A stretch of DNA of 21,549 bases from Spirochaetaceae bacterium (lineage in GTDB: Bacteria; Spirochaetota; Spirochaetia; Treponematales; Breznakiellaceae), in assembly GCA_031258625.1 (NCBI GenBank), contig JAIRMO010000188.1, positions 1-21,549 of the forward strand, given 5' to 3'. The position numbers were made by a program, and so were the translations under genes. The notes below the pieces were generated by a model. It was not told the DNA's origin. It saw only the letters and a list, made by a program, of their open reading frames with translations, and did no database searches. Of this stretch, positions 16,473 through 21,549 are shown piece after piece; the first letter of the stretch is position 1; each line of letters begins with the position of its first letter.

Positions 16473-16502
16473 ATTGTACTTTTTTTTATAAGAAAAAGTC
16501 AA
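16473..16502 (-). promoter_or_regulatory. Sigma-70-type promoter for the TPR gene
   Basis: On the minus strand, TTGACT (16502-16497) and TACAAT (16478-16473) each match five of six consensus bases. They are 18 bases apart, and the spacer is T-rich then A-rich. Only ten bases separate the -10 box from ATG 16462, so the expected start point (around 16466) would leave a leader of about three to five bases. This is the clearest promoter in the window. Confidence 0.7.
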
Positions 16503-16547
16503 CGCAATCGACAGACAATGGATTATAAAACAGTCTAAAAATAAAAA

Positions 16548-16971
16548 AGCGATGAACCATAAGCCGGGTTCTGTGTGAATTTTCGCCTTTCGGCGGCAAT
16601 TCCGGTTGCCATCTATCTGGCGCCGTATTTACATACGGTATCCATGCAGTCTACCCGCGGAAAAAAACGGGCCGTTTTCCGCTGCTTGACTTTGCTCCTG
16701 ATGAGGCTTGCCAGAGGTTATTCGGGAAATCCCGACAACCCTTTTCGGAACCGTTACCAGTTCCGCGGTGGGCTCTTACCCCGCCTTTTCACCCTTACTG
16801 AGGGCCCAAACGGACGGATCCGCCAGGGTCCTGAGCGGTATCTTTTCTGTTGCGCTTTCTGTCAGGAGGACCTTGGGATCCCCCTGCCCGGGAATTACCC
16901 GGCATCATGCCCTGCGGAGCCCGGACTTTCCTCAGCATACTAAATATACCGCGGCAACCTGGTTCATCGCT
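16548..16971 (-). ncRNA. rnpB: RNase P RNA, bacterial type A-like
   Basis: Catalytic RNA of ribonuclease P, which trims tRNA 5' leaders. Recognised on the minus strand by the near-universal blocks: GAGGAAAGTCCGGGCTCC (16933-16916), AGGGTGAAAAGGCGGGGTAA (16795-16776) and ACAGAACCCGGCTTA (16574-16560). The ends are set by an 11-base perfect P1 helix, AGCGATGAACC at the 5' end (16971-16961) pairing with GGTTCATCGCT at the 3' end (16558-16548). Six T follow at once (16548-16543 region), so P1 may double as the terminator stem. Length is about 424 bases. It lies between the DUF164 gene and the TPR gene; only weak -10-like bases (around 16974-16979) precede it, so its promoter is unclear. Open frames read through it on either strand are not genes. 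Confidence 0.95.
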
Positions 16972-16990
16972 ATAAATTACCCTCTTGGGT

Positions 16991-17019
16991 TGTTTCAAAG
17001 CCAATCGGATTTTGAAACA
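16991..17019. repeat. Palindrome downstream of the DUF164 gene
   Basis: TGTTTCAAA (16991-16999) and TTTGAAACA (17011-17019) are perfect nine-base arms with an 11-base loop. Pairing extends by two more G-C pairs past one mismatch. It starts four bases after the stop of the minus-strand DUF164 gene and ends about 20 bases before rnpB. There is no U-run on the minus strand. It shares the head GGCTGTTYCAAAA with the palindrome at 17897-17925, so the two look like copies of one element. Confidence 0.6.
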
Positions 17020-17022
17020 GCC

Positions 17023-17865
17023 TCATTCATCATAATCGATATTTACTTTTTCATCCTCATCTTCTTCCTCGTCATATTCATCCTCATCCATATCATCCAG
17101 ATCCGAGAGGCTTCCCGCGTCTTCGGTATCAAAAAATTCCTCCTCTCCCTGTTCGGATTCCTCATAAAAAAGGATCCGGGAACAATAGGGACAAAAGACG
17201 ATTTCTTCTCCCAACCGAACCGTATTGGCAAATTGGGCGGGCAGGATCATATGGCAGCCCATACATACCCCCCCCTTGATGGCCACAATACCCCGGCCCA
17301 TTTTATTTCTTATGATCCGCTCAAATTTAAAAAGCACCTCGGGATCAAGGCCGGGGGTAATCTCCCGTTCCCTTTCCAGGAGTTTTTCAACCAGGGCGGT
17401 TTTGTCCGCCACCTCCGCTTCAATACCCGCTTTGCGATCCGCCAGTTCCTGTTCCTGCTGTTCAATAAGGGAGGCATTTTGTTTCATTTGTTCATCCAAA
17501 TCCACCAAAAGCCGTTCTTCCCGCTGTAGATCCTTACGGTATTGTTGTTCCCTTTCAGAAGAATCCCGAATTTCCTTGTCCAAGGCCTCGTATTCCCGCT
17601 GGGTATTGATGGAATCCATGTTTTTTTCAGCCCGTTCCCGGGCGCTTTCCGCTTCCATCAAAAGGTTGCGGTATTCTATTTCCGCAACTTTGGCCTTTTC
17701 ATAATCCTGATTTTTTTCAATAAAGGACTTTTTTAACCGGGATAAAAGTTCTTCCTGGGTAATCAAAAGTTTTGGAATCTCCTGAATATCCTGTTCTAAA
17801 ACTATTTTCTCTGAAAGAATATCCTGCAAGGTACGTAACTTATCAAAAACATCTTCCATTGCCAT
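17023..17865 (-). CDS. DUF164/CdsZ-like coiled-coil zinc-ribbon protein with acidic tail
   Basis: A 280-residue member of the DUF164 C4-type zinc-ribbon family, which includes Helicobacter HP0958 (binds sigma-54 and flagellin mRNA) and Chlamydia CdsZ (type III secretion). A long antiparallel coiled coil (about residues 8-165) contains the family motif INTQREYEALDKEI. The zinc ribbon follows, with C201-M-G-C204 and C225-P-Y-C228 in VAIKGGVCMGCHMILP and EEIVFCPYCSRILFYEE. The last 46 residues are an unusual acidic tail, more than half Asp or Glu. ATG 17865 has AAGGGG six bases upstream. It is flanked on both sides by related palindromes and lies between rpoD and rnpB. The exact role in spirochaetes is unknown; a link to flagellar or sigma-54 biology is only by homology. 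Confidence 0.9.
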   Translation of the reverse strand: MAMEDVFDKLRTLQDILSEKIVLEQDIQEIPKLLITQEELLSRLKKSFIEKNQDYEKAKVAEIEYRNLLMEAESARERAEKNMDSINTQREYEALDKEIRDSSEREQQYRKDLQREERLLVDLDEQMKQNASLIEQQEQELADRKAGIEAEVADKTALVEKLLEREREITPGLDPEVLFKFERIIRNKMGRGIVAIKGGVCMGCHMILPAQFANTVRLGEEIVFCPYCSRILFYEESEQGEEEFFDTEDAGSLSDLDDMDEDEYDEEEDEDEKVNIDYDE

Positions 17866-17896
17866 GTATGACCCCTTAAAAATATGGTACTTGAAC

Positions 17897-17925
17897 CTGT
17901 TCCAAAAGCTGAAGTTTTGGAACAG
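17897..17925. repeat. Palindrome between rpoD and the DUF164 gene
   Basis: CTGTTCCAAAA (17897-17907) and TTTTGGAACAG (17915-17925) are perfect 11-base arms with a seven-base loop. It lies in the 117-base gap between the rpoD stop (17983) and ATG 17865, about 30 bases before that start. No U-run follows it on the minus strand. It is related to the palindrome at 16991-17019. It may be a terminator-like or processing hairpin, or a copy of a dispersed intergenic repeat. Confidence 0.65.
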
Positions 17926-17982
17926 CCCCAGTTAACCGGTTCTTCTAAAACCGCCGCAAACCAACCGGATGGTGAAAACGGC

Positions 17983-19722
17983 TTAATGGTCTAAATAATC
18001 TTTTAGCCGGATACTCCGTTTCGGATGCCGGAGCCGGCGGAGGGCCTTAGCCTCTATTTGCCGGATCCGCTCCCGGGTAACATTAAAATACAACCCAACC
18101 TCTTCCAGGGTTAGGGAGTATCCGTCGTCAAGGCCGAAGCGCATTTTGAGTACCTCCTGTTCCCTGGCGGGTAAGGTGGATAACACCCCGGAAAGCTGTT
18201 CCTGAAGCAGGGTAAAGGCGGTCTGATTCGCCGGATTTTCCACATCCTTATCTTCAATAAAATCTCCTAACAGGGAATCTTCTTCTTCACCGATGGGAGT
18301 TTCCAGGGATATGGGTTCCCGGGCCACATTTTTAACTGATTTTACCCGTTGGGTGGTCCAACCGAGCCGATCCGCTATTTCTTCATCCGTGGGTTCCCGC
18401 CCTAATACCTGCATAAGCTGCCGGGATTCCCGAACCACCTTGTTGATCTGTTCTATCATGTGTACCGGAACCCGGATGGTCCGGGCCTGATCCGATATAG
18501 ACCGGGTAATGGCCTGTCTGATCCACCAGGTTGCATAGGTAGAAAATTTAAACCCCTTTTGATATTCAAATTTTTCCACCGCCTTGATAAGGCCGATGTT
18601 TCCTTCCTGAACCAGATCAAAGAAGTGGAGCCCTCGGTTGGTGTATTTTTTGGCGATGGAAACCACCAGGCGTAGATTCGCTTTAATAAGCCGGTCTTTG
18701 GCGCTTTTCATTAAATTACGACCCCGGCTTATTTCCTTTGCCATCTGGTTGATGCTTTCGATGGACTCCTCAAATTCCGACTCCATCTGGCGGAGTTTTT
18801 TTTCGGTTACTTGAATATGCCGGATAAGCTCTTTTATTTCGTCAGAGCTAAGGCCCAATTCATCCTCCAGCCGCTCCCGTTCTTCCTTAATCGTAAGCCC
18901 CCGGCCCAGGGTACGGAGTTCCTTGAAGGAACCGACCCGGAGCCGTTTTTCTATCCGTTCCTGTTCTTTTTTATACCGTTTTATTTTTTTTGAGGCCTGA
19001 ATAAATTTTTCGGAAAAGCTGGTAATTTCGTCGGGATGGATTTCGGCAATGTCAATAACCTCCAGAATCCGGGCCCGGATTTCATTGAGGTCCGGATCAT
19101 CAAAAAAATCCAAGCCCCGGGTTAATAAACGCCGTTTTATCTCGATATAATTTTTGAGCTCCCCCCCGATAATCCGGAGGGTTTCCTTATAAAACTGATT
19201 AAGCCTGCGGCGTTCGGTCATGTATTCGGTGATTTCTTTTTTGGAAAGGCTTAACTCCCGGGGATCCTTTTTTGAAAAGGCCCGAAGGGCGATATGGTAA
19301 AATTCGGGGATGATCATCCCGGACTTTTTTATCACCCCCTTGATGATATTTTCCCCATCCTCCATCTGTTTGGAAAGTTCTATCTCCTGCTCGGCGGTAA
19401 GCAGGTTCTCCCGGCCTATTTCCCTGAGGTAAAGCCGGATAGGATCATCCACCGACGATTCTTTTTCGTTGTATACGAGGCGTTTTTTTTCGGATGTCGC
19501 GTTTTTACGCGCCTCCGAGTCGGATTCATCCTCCCCGGCCCCTTCATCCTCAATAAGCTGGACGTTATTCGCCTCCAACAGGGCAAGAACTTGCTCTATT
19601 TTATCGGAATTGGCGATATGCTCCGGTAAAAAATCGGAAAGCTCATCGTAGGAAAGAGATTTTTTTTCCTTTGCGTATTCAATCAACTTCAAAACAGCGG
19701 GATCGAGCTGCAAATCCGTCAT
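17983..19722 (-). CDS. rpoD: RNA polymerase primary sigma factor (sigma-70)
   Basis: Housekeeping sigma factor of 579 residues. Region 1.1 is present at the N-terminus ([20 protein letters not shown]), followed by an acidic linker. Region 1.2 is [21 protein letters not shown] non-conserved region (about residues 130-345) comes next, then region 2 ([20 protein letters not shown], then [20 protein letters not shown]), region 3 ([20 protein letters not shown]) and region 4 with the -35-binding helix-turn-helix ([20 protein letters not shown]). The ending [12 protein letters not shown] is typical. ATG 19722 overlaps the dnaG stop in ATGA, with a ribosome binding site (GAAGGAA) inside dnaG. This is the dnaG-rpoD arm of the macromolecular-synthesis operon; whether rpsU is upstream is outside the window. 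Confidence 0.98.
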   Translation of the reverse strand: MTDLQLDPAVLKLIEYAKEKKSLSYDELSDFLPEHIANSDKIEQVLALLEANNVQLIEDEGAGEDESDSEARKNATSEKKRLVYNEKESSVDDPIRLYLREIGRENLLTAEQEIELSKQMEDGENIIKGVIKKSGMIIPEFYHIALRAFSKKDPRELSLSKKEITEYMTERRRLNQFYKETLRIIGGELKNYIEIKRRLLTRGLDFFDDPDLNEIRARILEVIDIAEIHPDEITSFSEKFIQASKKIKRYKKEQERIEKRLRVGSFKELRTLGRGLTIKEERERLEDELGLSSDEIKELIRHIQVTEKKLRQMESEFEESIESINQMAKEISRGRNLMKSAKDRLIKANLRLVVSIAKKYTNRGLHFFDLVQEGNIGLIKAVEKFEYQKGFKFSTYATWWIRQAITRSISDQARTIRVPVHMIEQINKVVRESRQLMQVLGREPTDEEIADRLGWTTQRVKSVKNVAREPISLETPIGEEEDSLLGDFIEDKDVENPANQTAFTLLQEQLSGVLSTLPAREQEVLKMRFGLDDGYSLTLEEVGLYFNVTRERIRQIEAKALRRLRHPKRSIRLKDYLDH

Positions 19723-21527
19723 TCGTTAATTTCCTTCAAACGATGTAATTCGGCATCAATATGTACTTTTTCAGCAAGGAGATCCGCCATCCGGTTTCCT
19801 AATTCCCCCTGCTTCATGATACGCAATTCGGTTACTATTTCGGTCCGTCTCCGTTCAAACCGCTTCTGTTTTATCCGCTTAATACCATCCGAAACAAGCT
19901 GCTCCCCATGGACGGAAAAGGCCTCGGAGGCGCCCCGTTCCAACACAAATTTACGTAACTCCGCATGGTTAATTCGGGACAAAAGATCGTCCACCCCGGA
20001 GGAATCGTTCCGATACCACTCATCCAGGGCAATAAACAATTCTTTTGCGTAAGGATCTTGTAACTCCTCAATCGTAAAGGTCGAAAACAACTTTGGATAC
20101 AACTCCGGATTTACGAAAACCGCGGTAAGCAAGAACAATTCATCATTCATCCGAACCGGTTTTCCCCCGGAACCGGCGGGTTTTGGGGGACTTATCGCTC
20201 TTTTTGACTCCCTTCCTCCGTTACGACTATAGTGACCATAATCATAAAACACCGCCTGACGTTCCACCCCAAAAGCATCCGCGATGACTTCAATGGAGGC
20301 TTCCCGGGAAACCTCCGAGTCTAACGTTTCCAGATAGGGAAACAGGAAAGCCACCGCCTTCGCCTTCCCTTCGGAATCGGAAACATCATATAAAGCCTTA
20401 CTGTGCATTACCAAATACTCAAGGTCATTTATAAAACATTTTACACTTTTTTGCAACGCCTCAGGGCCCGCTTCTTTTAAAATATCCGCGGGATCCTTTA
20501 ATCCCCCGTCGTTTTTTAAGGATACAACGGAACACGCCAGGGAATTTTTTCGGCAAGTCAAGATAGCCTTAACCGCCGCCGCCCGGCCGGCTTCATCGGT
20601 GTCGAAAATAAGGTAAAGCCGTTCCACCCACCGCCTTAAAAGTTTGGCCTGTTCGTCGGTAAAAGCCGTTCCCAGGGGGGCTACGGCGTTGGCTATCCCC
20701 GCCTGATGGAGGGCTATTACGTCCATGTACCCCTCAGCCAGGTATCCCTCCCGGGTTTTCCGGAGATCCGGCAGGGCCAAATCAATGGCAAAGAGGGTTT
20801 CCCGCTTTTTATAGGTCTCCGATTCGGCGGAATTTATATATTTGGGACCATCCCCGGATAAAATCCGTCCCCCAAAGGCGACGGTCCGCCCCTGGCGATC
20901 CGCTATAGGAAACATCAGCCGGTCGGTAAAGAACGCCAGCCTGAGGTTGTTTTTAAAAAAAAGGCCGCTTTGGGCAAGAAATTTTTCCGTATATCCCTTT
21001 TTGGAAAGAAATTTGAACAGCCATGTTTTATCTGCCGGGGCATATCCTACACGGAAACGATCGAGCATTTCCTTATCTATTCCTCTGGCCATAATATAGT
21101 TCTTCGCGGCATTTCCTACGGAATTTCCCATAAGTAAATGGTTAAAACTCACCGCTACCCGGCGGTATAATTCGGAAAGTTCGTCGATTCTTGTGGTAAT
21201 CCCCGGATCTTTTGGCTGTCCCCCGGCGTTTTCATAGACCACTTCGATCCCCATCCGCTTTGCCAGGGTTTCGATAGCCTCCGGAAAGGTGAGTTTCTCC
21301 ATAGCCATGATGAAATTAATCACCCCTCCCCCCTCATGACATCCAAAACAATAATACATCTTCCGCTCGGGGTCCACCGTAAAGGAGGGGGTTTTTTCAT
21401 TATGAAAGGGGCAGAGTCCCCAATACCTCCCCCCCCGTTTTTCAAGCCGTACATAATCCCCTACCAGGGCCACCGCGTCCATCCGATCGTTGACCTCCCG
21501 AATGGTGGTTTCGGCAATATAACTCAT
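19719..21527 (-). CDS. dnaG: DNA primase
   Basis: Replicative primase that lays RNA primers at the fork with DnaB. The 602-residue protein is complete. The CHC2 zinc-binding domain has C39, H42, C60 and C63 ([14 protein letters not shown] and [11 protein letters not shown]). The RNA-polymerase core includes [20 protein letters not shown]. The TOPRIM metal site has E265 ([15 protein letters not shown]) and D309-T-D311 ([10 protein letters not shown]). The C-terminal part (about 440-602, from [20 protein letters not shown]) is the DnaB-interacting domain. ATG 21527 gives [20 protein letters not shown], the usual primase start. Only 22 bases upstream are visible, with a GGGAAG purine stretch rather far from the ATG. 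Confidence 0.98.
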   Translation of the reverse strand: MSYIAETTIREVNDRMDAVALVGDYVRLEKRGGRYWGLCPFHNEKTPSFTVDPERKMYYCFGCHEGGGVINFIMAMEKLTFPEAIETLAKRMGIEVVYENAGGQPKDPGITTRIDELSELYRRVAVSFNHLLMGNSVGNAAKNYIMARGIDKEMLDRFRVGYAPADKTWLFKFLSKKGYTEKFLAQSGLFFKNNLRLAFFTDRLMFPIADRQGRTVAFGGRILSGDGPKYINSAESETYKKRETLFAIDLALPDLRKTREGYLAEGYMDVIALHQAGIANAVAPLGTAFTDEQAKLLRRWVERLYLIFDTDEAGRAAAVKAILTCRKNSLACSVVSLKNDGGLKDPADILKEAGPEALQKSVKCFINDLEYLVMHSKALYDVSDSEGKAKAVAFLFPYLETLDSEVSREASIEVIADAFGVERQAVFYDYGHYSRNGGRESKRAISPPKPAGSGGKPVRMNDELFLLTAVFVNPELYPKLFSTFTIEELQDPYAKELFIALDEWYRNDSSGVDDLLSRINHAELRKFVLERGASEAFSVHGEQLVSDGIKRIKQKRFERRRTEIVTELRIMKQGELGNRMADLLAEKVHIDAELHRLKEINE

Positions 21528-21549
21528 AATGAGGGGGTACTTCCCTTGA

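Noticed and set aside
16708..17529. A 273-codon open frame on the plus strand across rnpB and the DUF164 gene
   Set aside because: It runs through the conserved RNase P RNA core and then antisense to a coiled-coil gene; its composition is explained by those two features.
1..21549. CRISPR array, insertion sequence, prophage, toxin-antitoxin or other accessory island
   Set aside because: No direct-repeat array, transposase, integrase or phage-like gene was seen; the window is almost wholly core genes with tight spacing.

Overview
The window reads as chromosomal housekeeping DNA of a spirochaete, most likely a Treponema, possibly a termite-gut type. This is inferred from gene content and order and from the resemblance of the proteins to treponemal ones; no search was run. 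Points in favour are cmk directly followed by a six-domain rpsA, an mreBCD-mrdA-rodA block followed by a fused B12-binding radical SAM/DUF2344 protein, rnpB next to a DUF164 zinc-ribbon gene, and dnaG-rpoD overlapping. Codon use is rich in GGG and CCC, giving many G or C homopolymers inside genes.

Two convergent blocks fill the window. Plus strand, 1-7274: yebC (5' end cut by the window edge), ruvC, ruvA, cmk, rpsA, a GAF/AAA+/Fis sigma-54-type activator, a membrane-anchored TPR protein and a putative lipoprotein. Spacing is tight and the genes are probably co-transcribed in part. They cover translation quality control, Holliday junction processing, CMP/dCMP phosphorylation and mRNA binding by ribosomal protein S1. 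ruvB is not in the cluster.

Minus strand, 21527 down to 7374: dnaG and rpoD (ATGA overlap), a DUF164/CdsZ-like coiled-coil zinc-ribbon protein with an acidic tail, the RNase P RNA gene rnpB, a TPR membrane protein with its own strong promoter, then mreB-mreC-mreD-mrdA-rodA (the elongasome) ending in the radical SAM fusion protein. From mreB onward the genes overlap or sit within a few bases, so they look like one translationally coupled operon. The two blocks meet at 7275-7373, which holds a weak hairpin.

The most striking observation is that rpsA carries an in-frame TAA at 3299-3301 inside its third S1 domain, with the same frame continuing homologous on both sides. Either an essential translation gene is truncated or read through, or the consensus has an error here. 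The preceding cmk is in the same frame as rpsA, separated by one TAA plus three codons. Other points are a pair of related palindromes flanking the DUF164 gene, a probably leaderless promoter for the TPR gene, an odd ruvC start, and a GAFTHA variant of the sigma-54 contact loop. I saw no CRISPR array, insertion sequence, prophage, tRNA or clear horizontally acquired island, and no gene-free stretch longer than 300 bases apart from rnpB itself.
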